A stretch of 64,000 bases of DNA from UBA9611 sp965237595 (GTDB lineage Bacteria; Chloroflexota; Dehalococcoidia; Lucifugimonadales; UBA3495). The notes under the pieces were generated by a model, which was not told where the DNA came from, ran no database searches, and was given only the letters and a program-made list of their open reading frames with translations. Below are positions 35,370 to 44,047 of this stretch, in pieces (position 1 is the stretch's first letter; every line of letters starts with the position of its first letter). Made by a program: the position numbers and the translations under genes. The DNA lies in assembly GCA_965237595.1 (NCBI GenBank), contig CBDEFY010000007.1, forward strand, positions 1,024,429 through 1,088,428, written 5' to 3'.

Positions 35370-35758
35370 CTAGGGGACCCGAAATGTCGATGAACCTTTC
35401 TTCTTACCTTTTAATTTCCCGGTGACTAGGGCCCACAGCAGGGCTGCGGAGGCTGTTGCAGCCATGGAATCCACCATGCCGTCCACCACCGTGGCTGACC
35501 GACCCATGACAAAAGACTGATGGTACTCGTCGGAGATGCCGAACAGGGACGAGAATACGGCTGCAATGATTACCTACCGTAGTTGGAAACCCAAGATTCC
35601 ATCCCCAAAGGGCCGCCTGGATCAGGGCTGCGAGGACCGCGTAGAGTACAATGTGCGCCGCGTAGCTTGTCAGTTCTCCCAGCCAGGAAACCGCACCCGA
35701 ATCCAGCGCCTGCGACGCATCGGCTCCGGACGAGGAAGAGAGATAGAATGATTAGTCT
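35370..35758 (-). pseudogene. VanZ-like membrane protein pseudogene
   Basis: On the minus strand two frames together give a VanZ-type protein: SWLGELTSYAAHIVLYAVL, a shift near 35575 with an in-frame TAG, then VFSSLFGISDEYHQSFVMG and RSATVVDGMVDSMAATAS with a final helix. The SDEYHQSFVxGR motif is the VanZ hallmark. The N-terminal end is missing. The gene is dead. Confidence 0.75.
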
Positions 35759-35773
35759 GGTACCATTTCGGAC

Positions 35774-36053
35774 TGACTAGGGCCCACAGCGGACGGCGGC
35801 GCAGCCATGGAATCCACCATGCCGTCCAAACCGTGGCTGACCGACCCATGACAAAAGGCCACTCGTCGGAGATGCCGAACAGGGACGAGAATACGGCGCA
35901 ATGATTACCTACCGTAGTTGGAAACCCAAGATTCCATCCCCAAAGGGCCGCCTAGCTGCGAGGACCCGAATGTGCGCCGCGTAGCTTGTCAGTTCTCCCA
36001 GCCAGGAAACCGCACCCGAATCCACCTGCGACCATCGGCTTCGAAGATTAGTC
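35774..36053 (-). repeat. shortened tandem copy of the VanZ pseudogene
   Basis: This unit repeats 35423-35758 in the same orientation. Long blocks are identical, for example CCGTGGCTGACCGACCCATG and AATGATTACCTACCGTAGTT, but at about seven places a few to twenty bases are replaced by a shorter string. It codes for nothing. The remainder of the interval up to 36260 holds no gene. Confidence 0.85.
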
Positions 36054-36261
36054 CCATCCTGCTAGTCCAAATCCCAAAGGCCATCGCGAATAGATGACAA
36101 GCCTTAGCTCCCGAACCTTACCACCCCATTCGACTGAACCGGACGGCTTAACACCCGGCTATTATTTCGCTCGCGGACCCATTGGAGCACGACGAAATTT
36201 TATCTGAGGCCGCGTTGGTTGGTGCTGAAGGCGCCTCGCTTGAGACAAGCTCAGTGGATTA

Positions 36262-36462
36262 CTAGCGGCCGCGATTTCGCTGGGCGTACCCATCGACCAT
36301 CAGGGCGAGGGCTACCACACCCAGTAGAATTCCGCCGGTAAACCAGCCGACGACTCCCAACTTCCAGGTTTTGTCGTCGAAGGCTACAATAAGACCGATT
36401 ACGCCCAATGCCAAACAGGCCAGGGCAAACAACCGAGCTGTCCAAATCATCAATACATCCAT
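36262..36462 (-). CDS. small two-helix membrane protein
   Basis: 66 residues from ATG 36462 with GAGGAG about 14 bases upstream. Two hydrophobic helices (residues 7-27 and 36-56) are joined by DDKTWKLG and the end is basic (AQRNRGR). No family is recognised. It stands alone in a gene-poor stretch and may be a genuine small protein or a relic. Confidence 0.5.
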   Translation of the reverse strand: MDVLMIWTARLFALACLALGVIGLIVAFDDKTWKLGVVGWFTGGILLGVVALALMVDGYAQRNRGR

Positions 36463-36644
36463 GACACCGTCTCCTCAACCGAATCTTGCTTCCGTTAGCA
36501 TGGATGCTGTGGATTATGAGGACAGCCTATTCGGGTATCAAGGGTTCTAGGACACATTAACGATGGCGTTGCCACCGCACGGTTACGGCTGGTGGCGGAG
36601 CGATGCACGCCGATTGCGAGGATCGAATTCAATCGCCGTGATTG

Positions 36645-36728
36645 TGGCGGTGAGAGTGGGATTTGTCACCAGACATGACACCGTATCCTCGAACCGACGA
36701 TAGAGTTGCCCCTATACCGGTTTTCGAG
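36645..36728 (-). pseudogene. tRNA-Ser(CGA) 3'-part remnant, probable old attachment site
   Basis: TGGCGGTGAGAGTGGGATT at 36645 and the 39 bases up to 36728 (CGAACC...CGGTTTTCGAG) copy the 3' end and anticodon-arm region of the intact tRNA-Ser gene at 39767, with three mismatches. They are separated by a 26-base insertion that contains TGTCACCAGAC. Such fragments arise when an element integrates into a tRNA gene. Confidence 0.7.
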
Positions 36729-37009
36729 TTGTATAGCGGTTGTCACCAGACGTCCCACTATAGCTGGTTTGGTCTCGGTGAGTCCGGGTATTCGTGACTA
36801 GTTTGGGATGACCAGAGACGTAATGGGACATGGCGGGCTGCCTGGACGTGACCAATTCGTGACCAAGACTCCCTGCCTAGTCCACGCCTGCGCCGCGTCC
36901 ACCCGCGCGCCGTTTATCAATTGCCAATGGGGCGGCTTCCTGCATGCCTGGAAGAACACGGCTGTATACAGCCATCGTGACTGCAATCGAACAGTGGCCT
37001 AGACGCTGC

Positions 37010-37141
37010 ACTCACTATTTTAGGGTTGATACCCGACTCTAGGAGCATAGTGGCATGGGCATGGCGCAGGCCGTGAAGTGTCAGATGGGGTAAACCCGAT
37101 TCCCGCACGTCACGAGCGAAATCCTGAATGATCTTACCCAC
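37010..37141 (-). pseudogene. tyrosine recombinase (integrase) fragment
   Basis: About 44 residues resemble the C-terminal catalytic part of phage-type integrases: IIQDFARD, then LTLHGLRHAHATMLLES, which holds the Arg-x-x-His box, and GINPKIVSA. The nucleophile tyrosine and everything beyond are missing. It lies between the tRNA fragment and the VOC gene. Confidence 0.75.
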
Positions 37142-37167
37142 GATGACTCGTATAGCCCGGTCTTGGG

Positions 37168-37566
37168 CTAGTCGGGCGGTGGCATCCTCATACCCAGCCA
37201 GCCGGTCTCGGAAATGTCGAGGATGACGCCGTCAGGGCCACTAACCTTGGTCGTGCCCTTGCCGGTCGGGGTGCTCGTAAGTCGTTTCCCCCCTGCTTTC
37301 TCTATACTCTCGACGTAATCATCGACGTTATCAACGACGAACCCAATGTGGTGAAGACCGCTGAAATCGGCGCCTGAAGTACCCACATCGGCATCGTCGC
37401 TGGATTTGCATGGTAGGATGGTGATGTTCAGTTCACCATCGCTGAGGGAGATGTGGCCGTCGTCGCTTCCCCTTCCCACTTCTTTCATGCCCAAGGCATC
37501 CACATAGAAGGCCGCTACTTTGTCCGAGTCTTTAGTGGTAAAGGCTATGTGCTTAATCACCGTCAT
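37168..37566 (-). CDS. VOC-family (glyoxalase/bleomycin-resistance fold) protein
   Basis: 132 residues from ATG 37566, with GGAG upstream. Two beta-alpha-beta-beta-beta repeats are visible; metal ligands could be His in IKHIAFTT, Glu in ALGMKEVG or His in LHHIGFVV, and Glu in VILDISETG. The set H-x-H-E is as in glyoxalase I-like and ring-cleaving members. The substrate is unknown. It lies inside the decayed island between the tRNA fragment and the intact tRNA. Confidence 0.8.
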   Translation of the reverse strand: MTVIKHIAFTTKDSDKVAAFYVDALGMKEVGRGSDDGHISLSDGELNITILPCKSSDDADVGTSGADFSGLHHIGFVVDNVDDYVESIEKAGGKRLTSTPTGKGTTKVSGPDGVILDISETGWLGMRMPPPD

Positions 37567-37828
37567 GGTTTCTGCTCCCTTCCTCGCCATCCCTATGTTT
37601 GTCCAATGGCGCGCTTGTCAAAATCGGTACCAATATCGCCAAGGATTATACACCCAGAAGCCTATCATATCCATATTCCCAAGAACTGGCGGCAAGGCTA
37701 TCCGGATTCAGCGCTGAAGAGCGGTCAATCCGTGCAGCCAATGCTCAACAATTTGGCCCATCGGTGACGGCGCTGGCAAAGGTAGCCGATGCACACACTA
37801 ATCTTGAGCGCTTCTACCCTTCATGTTA

Positions 37829-38830
37829 CTAGGAATCCATGGTATTGGGCGAGAAAATTTCTTCTAGACCAACAAGCCTCTGGGTCAAGTTTTGCTCGTA
37901 GCCGTAGCGAGCCATGGTTTCCAGGGTTTTACGGTTAGCCGATACTCCGTAGGGGAAGGGGTCTGCAGGCACGGATTGGCGGTTTTCCAAGGGCAGATAG
38001 CCAAACTGGGAGTATGATTGTACCAACTCACGAGCGGGAACTATCAATTGCTCTTTCGCCTCCAGGAAAGCATGGTACAGGTTCAAGGCGACCCACGGAT
38101 GGCCTTCCAACACCGACTTACGCACCGCCACGCAATGATTGATAGGAGAAATGCCAGTCTTCTGGAAGTATCTGGCGTTCTCAGCCACCGGATCCGGGAA
38201 CAAGGGCCGCATTTGTGGTTGCGCCGAGACAGACACTCCAGTGCGGTCCAACAAGGTAGTCCCAGCAATCGATATCGCGGCGCCATCAAGTTCATCGGCA
38301 GCCAGCATAGTGGCGATGGTCTTCTCTCGCGGGATCTGGTGAATGGTTACGCCCGCTGGAGCCTGGTACCCGAACTCATTGCCAATGCTCTCCAGGCGCT
38401 CCTGATACCAAGTCAGTTTCTCCGGTTCAACGCCAAACTCGTCCTTCAGAATGCCGCGAGACCAGACAGCTGCAGTCATCATGTACTCAGCAACCCCAAC
38501 ATGCTTTCCGTGCAGGTCCTTGGGTTCCTGTATATCTGCCTCTTGGCGTACCTGAAACCGGGTGTGGTGGAAGTCTCGAAAAGGGAAGACCGGCAGCGCC
38601 ACCCAGGGGGAGTCACCTCGCTCAGCAAGCATCAGCAACGCTGTCACCGACATCTGGGCGATGTCAAACTCGGCGGAGCGGAGCTGCCTCCAAATGAGCT
38701 CGCCAGAGTAGACATCCGAAGGCAACAGGTCTATGCCTTCTGGGCTAACAGCCCCCTCTAGTACCAGCCGGGTCAAATTGTTTCTCTGCTCGGATACCGC
38801 AAGGGCAATGCTGAGTTTCAATTTAGCCAT
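37829..38830 (-). CDS. 4,5-dihydroxyphthalate decarboxylase-like protein
   Basis: 333 residues with the periplasmic-binding-protein fold but no signal peptide. FDIAQMSVTALLMLAERGDSP, LHGKHVGVAEYMMTAAVW and the long stretch PINHCVAVRKSVLEGHPWV match the 4,5-dihydroxyphthalate decarboxylase and related ABC solute-binding-like family. It may decarboxylate an aromatic acid in phthalate-type breakdown. It has its own ribosome site (GAGGTTGAGGAATGG context). No pht genes are adjacent. Confidence 0.78.
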   Translation of the reverse strand: MAKLKLSIALAVSEQRNNLTRLVLEGAVSPEGIDLLPSDVYSGELIWRQLRSAEFDIAQMSVTALLMLAERGDSPWVALPVFPFRDFHHTRFQVRQEADIQEPKDLHGKHVGVAEYMMTAAVWSRGILKDEFGVEPEKLTWYQERLESIGNEFGYQAPAGVTIHQIPREKTIATMLAADELDGAAISIAGTTLLDRTGVSVSAQPQMRPLFPDPVAENARYFQKTGISPINHCVAVRKSVLEGHPWVALNLYHAFLEAKEQLIVPARELVQSYSQFGYLPLENRQSVPADPFPYGVSANRKTLETMARYGYEQNLTQRLVGLEEIFSPNTMDS

Positions 38831-39766
38831 TCCTCAACCTCCTACCGTCCCGGTGATTCGTATTTCTCCTAATCATTGACACCGTGCCCCTCCGACACGG
38901 GAACTCCGGCACTCGCGAGCCGAAACTCCGGTCTAGACCAGTCCAGAGTACTCCATAGCATACCAGAATGCCAAAACTTCACACATCTATGAGATCCTGA
39001 CCTCTCAGCACTACTTCCAGAACCGCGTCGGGCCGTGGAAGCTCTGATTGGCGGCGGCATGGCGAGGACATACCCGAAAGCGGCCAGGAAATCCCAGCCG
39101 TTTTTGCAACCAAACTCTTCACAATACCCTATAATTCACCTTGTTCTGAGCCTAGTTGAACATTTGCGCGTTCAGTATGCGGGCCGATTCTTGAGGAATA
39201 CGGAGCGCCGGTACGAGCGTTGAACGCTATCTTGTGTCGAGCATCGACTGATTCCATAGCTTCAGAAAAATATTTGGTCAACTCACTGAATTCGCACATC
39301 AACCCTTTCTCTCTCAGCTATCCCCTGAGGCCACTCCATTTCACAGCCATACAATACTAAGGGACGAGCGACTCGATCTTTTCCATCAGATTTGGGACGC
39401 ACCTTGGGTCGTTACTTGGCCACTTCTCCAACTGTATGGGGGTGTAGTTTGGGCATTCACCCCGATCCACCTACACCTAAGTTCCTTCCCGTCTACCTCT
39501 GCAACTCCATCGATCCAGCACCATCGTCGTATGTGGGGCAGCTACAACCGGCAATTCTAGTTCGGATTACTAACATGTTGTTGCCGACCGCCCACCGGTG
39601 ACACGTCCAATCAAGCTGGAGACTGGAGCGAACGGCGTTGGAGGATGTAGGTGAATTTCTGCCTGGGAAATTCCCTCCAGGAAATGTTCGTGACCAATCC
39701 GTGACCATTTCGAGGATGAGGACACCTACCATGAGAAACCCGAGATGGGAAATTTAGCTACGAATC
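38831..39766. other. gene-free interval before tRNA-Ser
   Basis: I see no credible gene in these 936 bases; frames are short and lower in GC than the rest. Near the end CGTGACCAAT occurs with a second CGTGACCA (39689-39707); almost the same string is at 36846-36864 beyond the integrase fragment. This fits a decayed end of an integrated element. Confidence 0.6.
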
Positions 39767-39856
39767 TGGCGGAGAGAGTGGGATTCGAACCCACGATAAG
39801 GTTGCCCCTATACCGGTTTTCGAGACCGGCGCTTTCGTCCGCTCAGCCATCTCTCC
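39767..39856 (-). tRNA. tRNA-Ser (anticodon CGA)
   Basis: On the minus strand the acceptor stem GGAGAGA pairs with TCTCTCC; the anticodon arm CCGGT-CTCGAAA-ACCGG gives anticodon CGA, read as serine UCG. A long variable arm (TATAGGGGCAACCTTA) and the T-arm GGGTTCGAATCCC are present, and CCA is encoded at the 3' end. The 3' end faces the decayed element. Confidence 0.95.
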
Positions 39857-40105
39857 GGGGCCAATATTATAGCCGAATATTCGGCGTAGGCACACGTCCG
39901 CGTTAAGCTTATTTGCGGCCTCGGACACCGGTATAAAAATCACCGGCTAACCCCAAGATTTCGAATAAAGAAAGTCATAATTTTTGATAACTGGGGTTGC
40001 CTGGGCGGCTGAATCCGGTTATAGTTGGGATGATTTCGTTGTATGCCGAGCCGGTGAAATTTGAGTTCGCCAGGGGCAATTTCCCGGCGATGCCCAGGAG
40101 ACCCA

Positions 40106-40567
40106 ATGTTAACTCAGCAAGAGCTTGTCGAGCGGATGCGTGAGTGGGCGGTGAGAGTCACACCGCAGCGGCTGGCCATCGCCGAGGTGGTCCTCAACTC
40201 CTCCGACCATCCCACGGTGCAACAAATCTACGAGAGGGTCCGGGACCACTTTCCGTCCATGACCCTGGCCACCATCTATTCCACCTTGGGCGTACTCCAG
40301 AAGAGCGGCCTGATCCAGGAATTGCCCTTCCAGAAGATGTCGCGCTATGAGCCCAATATGGAACCCCACGTCAACCTGGTCTGCATCGAATGCGAGAACG
40401 TGATTGACGCCGACACCGGCCACGACGTGCAGGAGGTGGTTTTGGGCCTGCGGCAGCAGATAGCCGACAACTCCGATTTTGAAGTCGCCTGGCAACGGGT
40501 GGATTTCTACGGTCTTTGCCCCCGTTGCGCTGCGGCCAAACGCCGGGGCGAACTGTCCGAAGTCTAA
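40106..40567 (+). CDS. Fur/PerR-family transcriptional regulator
   Basis: 153 residues from ATG 40106 with GGAG seven bases upstream. The N-terminal winged helix (RVTPQRLAIAEVVLNSSDHPT, MTLATIYSTLGVLQKSG) and the C-terminal metal domain with two Cys-x-x-Cys pairs (CIEC, CPRC) are those of Fur, PerR and Zur. The sensing-site residues look nearest to PerR or Fur; the metal cannot be told. It is followed by a terminator and is monocistronic. Peroxide or iron control of the redoxin is possible but not shown. Confidence 0.92.
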   Translation: MLTQQELVERMREWAVRVTPQRLAIAEVVLNSSDHPTVQQIYERVRDHFPSMTLATIYSTLGVLQKSGLIQELPFQKMSRYEPNMEPHVNLVCIECENVIDADTGHDVQEVVLGLRQQIADNSDFEVAWQRVDFYGLCPRCAAAKRRGELSEV

Positions 40568-40592
40568 AAGCAGCCTCAACTGAGAACATTTG

Positions 40593-40631
40593 CGGTCGGC
40601 CGGTGAGCGCACCAGCCGGCCGTTCTTATTT
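40593..40631 (+). terminator. intrinsic terminator after fur
   Basis: A GC-rich hairpin (CGGCCGGTG and CACC-A-GCCGGCCG) is followed by TTCTTATTTT, 26 bases after the fur stop codon. Confidence 0.75.
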
Positions 40632-40668
40632 TCATGCATTATCGTATTCACGAAACCGGGGGGACGAC

Positions 40669-41025
40669 ATGATTACCGGCGTCATCGGCGTTACCTTTTG
40701 GACCGACGGCCTGGAGCGGATGTTCAACTTCTACAATGACGTGCTCCGCCTGCCACTGCACTCCCGCCATGAGGACTTCATCGCATTCGAGTTGGGCGAG
40801 GTGCGGTTCAACATCGGCCGGCATAGCCAGGTCAGCGGACAGTCCAAGGACCAGTTTCGTTTCATGGCCCACCTGGGTGTCGACGACATACAGGCCGAAT
40901 CCCGGCGGCTGGCCGAAGCCGGAGTGGAGTTCATCCGCCAACCGGAACAGGAGAGTTGGGGCGGTTGGGTCGCCACCTTCAAAGACCCCGACGGAAACGT
41001 GCTACAGTTGTTGCAGTTGGCCTAG
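40669..41025 (+). CDS. VOC-family protein
   Basis: 118 residues from ATG 40669. The fold is glyoxalase-like: GVTFWTDGLERMFNFYNDVL, AFELGEVRFNIGRH, GVDDIQAESRRLAEAGVEF and the end TFKDPDGNVLQLLQL, in which the final Glu metal ligand is Gln. Metal binding may thus be partial. It lies 56 bases before the hydratase gene, and the two may be one unit. Confidence 0.85.
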   Translation: MITGVIGVTFWTDGLERMFNFYNDVLRLPLHSRHEDFIAFELGEVRFNIGRHSQVSGQSKDQFRFMAHLGVDDIQAESRRLAEAGVEFIRQPEQESWGGWVATFKDPDGNVLQLLQLA

Positions 41026-41081
41026 GTTGGGCTGTATTTAGGCGGCCCAGAGCGGTCGATTCAGGGTCCAGGAGGACTGGC

Positions 41082-41876
41082 ATGAACAGCGTTGACAGGG
41101 TCCATCAGGCGGCGCGTTTCCTGTACGATGCCCACCGGGCCCGGGCCAAATACGAGCCGATTCCCGAATCATTTGCGCCCCGTGACATCAACGAGGCCTA
41201 CGACATGCAGGAAGCGTCCCGCGAGTTATTGGCGCCGGAACGCGGGGCCATCGCCGGTTACAAGGTCGCCCTCACCACGCCCGTGATGCAGCAGATGGTG
41301 GGCTTCGGTCATCCCTGCTCCGGTGCCGTTTTCGCCAGCGTGGTCCACCATTCGCCGGTCACGGTCAAGGGCTCCGACTACGTTCACCTGGGCGCTGAGT
41401 GCGAGATTGCGGTTCTGTTGGCGCGGGACCTGCCTGCCGCCTCCGCTCCCTTCGATCGGGAAGGGGTTTCCGGGGCTGTGGGGGCGTTGATGCCAGCCTT
41501 CGAGTTGGTCGACGACCGGGGCGCGGACTACTCGGACCTGTTCTTCCTGGGTGTGGCCGCCGACAATGCCTGGAACGCCGGCGTGGTGTTGGGCGAGCCG
41601 GTCACCGACTGGCAGGGCATCGACCTAGTTGCGGCCTCCGGGGCCATGACCATCAACGGTCAACCGGCGGGCGAGGGGAAGGGCGGCGACGTTCTGGGCC
41701 ACCCCCTGGAAGCCCTGGCCTGGCTGGCCAACACCCTGGCCCAGCGCGGCAAGAGTCTCAAAAAAGACATGATTGTAATGACCGGCAGCATCGTCAGCAC
41801 CAAATTCCTAAACCAGGGCGACGAGGTGCATTTCAGGATTGACACGCTGGGCGGGGTGCGGCTGACGGTGGGATAG
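41082..41876 (+). CDS. 2-keto-4-pentenoate hydratase family protein
   Basis: 264 residues from ATG 41082 (GGAGG upstream). The FAH-like fold includes IAGYKVALTTPVMQQMVG, the metal-binding HLGAECEIAVLLARDL and GKGGDVLGHPLEALAWLAN, as in MhpD, HpaH and related 2-hydroxypentadienoate hydratases. It adds water to 2-oxopent-4-enoate in meta-cleavage pathways. The remaining mhp genes are not in the window. Confidence 0.9.
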   Translation: MNSVDRVHQAARFLYDAHRARAKYEPIPESFAPRDINEAYDMQEASRELLAPERGAIAGYKVALTTPVMQQMVGFGHPCSGAVFASVVHHSPVTVKGSDYVHLGAECEIAVLLARDLPAASAPFDREGVSGAVGALMPAFELVDDRGADYSDLFFLGVAADNAWNAGVVLGEPVTDWQGIDLVAASGAMTINGQPAGEGKGGDVLGHPLEALAWLANTLAQRGKSLKKDMIVMTGSIVSTKFLNQGDEVHFRIDTLGGVRLTVG

Positions 41877-41884
41877 TGGCTGGG

Positions 41885-43015
41885 TCACACCACCAGCATA
41901 GCATCCCCAAAACTGTAAAACCTGTAGCCCTTGTCAATGGCTTCCTGGTAAGCAGCCAGCACCCCCGCTCGTCCTGAGCCCGTCGAAGGACCTCCGCTGC
42001 CCTGGCCATGCTCCACAAATGCCGATACCAGCATCAGCAGACTGGACCGGGGTAGGTGGAAGTTGGTGACCAAGGCGTCCACCAAGCGGAACCGGTGGCC
42101 GGGGAGGATGAATAGGCTGGCCTCGCTTTCGGTGGGTGAGAGGGCGGTCTGACCCTTCTGCTCCATGTCCAGAGCCGCCTGCTCCAACACCCGCACCGAA
42201 GTCGTGCCAACAGCCATGATGCGCCTGCCATCGGACCGTGCCCGGTTCAGCGACTCGGCGGCCTGGCGGTCTATCTGGTAGTGCTCTGTGTGTATCTTGT
42301 GCTCGGTGGGGTCTTCCTCATCCACCGGCCTGAAGGTGTCCAGCCCCACGTGGAGCGTCACGAACACCGTCTCCACGCCCAAGTCACGGACTCTCATCAG
42401 CAGTTCGCCGGTGAAGTGGAGGCCGGCGGTGGGGGCGGCGACGCTGCCCGGCTGGCGAGAGTACACGGTTTGGTAGCGCTCCGGGTCGTCCAGTTTCTTT
42501 CTGATATAGGGCGGCAGCGGGGTATGTCCGAACCGCTCGATTCCCTCCTCGGAAGAGAGCCGCACGGTTTTGAGGCCGTCTTCGTGGGAGGCCACGATCT
42601 CGAGCCGAAGTCTCCCCTCGTTCCCCCCTTTCATAAAGGGGGGAACGAGGGGGGATTTCGGCACCCCAATTTCAACAACCACTCCCGGCCGAAGTCTCCG
42701 GCCAGGCTTAGCCATGGACTGCCACGTGCCCGCCGTTTCCCTCCGCAGCAGCAGGAACTCCACCCTGCTGCCGGTGTCGGTCCGGTGGCCGTAGAGGCGG
42801 GCGGGAATGACCCGGCTCTCGTTGAAGACCATCACGTCGCCGGGGCGCAGGTATTCTAAAATATCTCTGAAATGGCGGTGTACCAGGGTACCGGTGTCCC
42901 GGTGCATAACCAAGAGGCGTGACGAGTCCCGAGGCTCCAGAGGAGTCTGGGCAATCAGCTCAGGGGGAAGGTGATAATCGAATTCGCTGGTGCGCATCGG
43001 CGAATGGTCAGCCAT
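41885..43015 (-). CDS. queA: S-adenosylmethionine:tRNA ribosyltransferase-isomerase QueA
   Basis: 376 residues; the enzyme makes epoxyqueuosine from preQ1 in tRNA. Conserved motifs are FDYHLPPELIAQTPLEPRD, DVMVFNESRVIPARLYG, GSVAAPTAGLHFTGELL, VTLHVGLDTFRPV and LVTNFHLPRSSLLMLV. Two insertions come from palindromic repeats: about 16 residues (KSPLVPPFMKGGNEGR) in the middle and about 9 (PSTGSGRAG) near the C-terminus; both keep the frame. The ATG at 42997 fits the family N-terminus better than 43015. Confidence 0.95.
   Translation of the reverse strand: MADHSPMRTSEFDYHLPPELIAQTPLEPRDSSRLLVMHRDTGTLVHRHFRDILEYLRPGDVMVFNESRVIPARLYGHRTDTGSRVEFLLLRRETAGTWQSMAKPGRRLRPGVVVEIGVPKSPLVPPFMKGGNEGRLRLEIVASHEDGLKTVRLSSEEGIERFGHTPLPPYIRKKLDDPERYQTVYSRQPGSVAAPTAGLHFTGELLMRVRDLGVETVFVTLHVGLDTFRPVDEEDPTEHKIHTEHYQIDRQAAESLNRARSDGRRIMAVGTTSVRVLEQAALDMEQKGQTALSPTESEASLFILPGHRFRLVDALVTNFHLPRSSLLMLVSAFVEHGQGSGGPSTGSGRAGVLAAYQEAIDKGYRFYSFGDAMLVV
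41966..41992. repeat. family 3 repeat inside queA
   Basis: CGCTCGTCCTGAGCCCGTCG followed by AAGGACC lies within the 3' part of queA and adds the in-frame residues GPSTGSGRA. Its core matches the repeat at 30333. Confidence 0.7.
42609..42658. repeat. family 2 palindrome inside queA
   Basis: CCCCTCGTTCCCCCCTTT and its complement flank a CAT centre. The palindrome is translated in frame within queA and contributes the proline/glycine-rich stretch SPLVPPFMKGGNEG. Confidence 0.85.
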
Positions 43016-43052
43016 CAGCCCCGATTGAATCGGAGCTGATGGCTATTCACTG

Positions 43053-43949
43053 TCAGGTTTCCCTCCCGTGGATGCCGAGGCGGGCGGCGGTGAGGGTGTT
43101 CACCAGCAGCATGGCGATGGTCATGGGTCCGACGCCGCCGGGGACCGGGGTGATGGCCGAGGCCTTTTCGGAGACCGCCTCGAAGTCCACGTCGCCCTCC
43201 AGCCGGTAGCCCTGCTTGCGGGAGGAATCTTCGACCCGGTTGATGCCAACGTCGATGACCACCGCTCCTTCCTTGACCATGTCGGCGGTGATTGCTCTGG
43301 GGCGTCCCATGGCGGCCACCAAGATGTCCGCCTGGCGGGTGATGTCGGCCATGTTCTTGGTGCGGGTATGGCAAACCGTGACCGTGGCGTTGGCACCGTC
43401 GCTCCGTTGCATCAACAGCAGGGCGGTGGGCTTGCCCACGATGTCGCTGCGGCCGCAGATGACTACGTTGGCCCCGGCCGGGTCGTGGCCGTTTCGCAAT
43501 AGTATCTGCTGGATGCCTGCCGGGGTGCCGGGCACGAAATCGGGCCGCCCTTGGACCAGCTTGCCCATGTTGAAGGGGTGTAATCCGTCCACGTCCTTGT
43601 CCGGGTCCACCGACTCGATTATCAAGCGTTCGTTAATCTGGGGCGGCAGGGGCAACTGGACCAGGATCCCGTGGACACGGGAATCTCCGTTCAATTGTTG
43701 AACGCAATCCAGAATCTGCTCGTTGGTCGAGTCGGCGGGCAGTTCCAAGGTGTCGCTCACCATGCCCACCTCGTCGCAGGCCCGGCGCTTGTTGCGGACG
43801 TAGATGGCCGAGGCCGGGTTCTCGCCCACAATCACCGCCGCGAGACCGGGCGTGACACCGTGCTTCTGCCGCATCTCGGCCACGCCGGCGGCAACTTCCG
43901 CTCTGATTTCTTTGGCCAGGGCCTGACCGTCCAGGATCTTTGCTGTCAA
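43053..43949 (-). CDS. folD: bifunctional methylenetetrahydrofolate dehydrogenase/cyclohydrolase FolD
   Basis: 298 residues from TTG 43949, with GAGG five bases upstream. FolD motifs are in order: AVIVGENPASAIYVRNKRRA with the catalytic Lys, GILVQLPLPPQI, DGLHPFNMGKL, VVICGRSDIVGKPTALLL and VIDVGINR, ending TPVPGGVGPMTIAML. It makes 10-formyl-THF from methylene-THF. It lies 37 bases before queA on the same strand. Confidence 0.96.
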   Translation of the reverse strand: MTAKILDGQALAKEIRAEVAAGVAEMRQKHGVTPGLAAVIVGENPASAIYVRNKRRACDEVGMVSDTLELPADSTNEQILDCVQQLNGDSRVHGILVQLPLPPQINERLIIESVDPDKDVDGLHPFNMGKLVQGRPDFVPGTPAGIQQILLRNGHDPAGANVVICGRSDIVGKPTALLLMQRSDGANATVTVCHTRTKNMADITRQADILVAAMGRPRAITADMVKEGAVVIDVGINRVEDSSRKQGYRLEGDVDFEAVSEKASAITPVPGGVGPMTIAMLLVNTLTAARLGIHGRET

Positions 43950-44047
43950 TCGGACCTCAGAATGGTCTTGTGAATGGTGTGCCGCAATTTTAGCATGCCC
44001 GCGCCTGGGATTTGATTGCGTGAAGAGGGGCAACCTATACTTGCGAT

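Noticed and set aside
35423..36053. CRISPR-like or satellite repeat
   Set aside because: Only two units, each coding for a VanZ relic; no short regular repeats with spacers.
36645..36728. Second tRNA-Ser gene
   Set aside because: It has a 26-base insertion in the T-arm and no 5' half, so it cannot fold as a tRNA.
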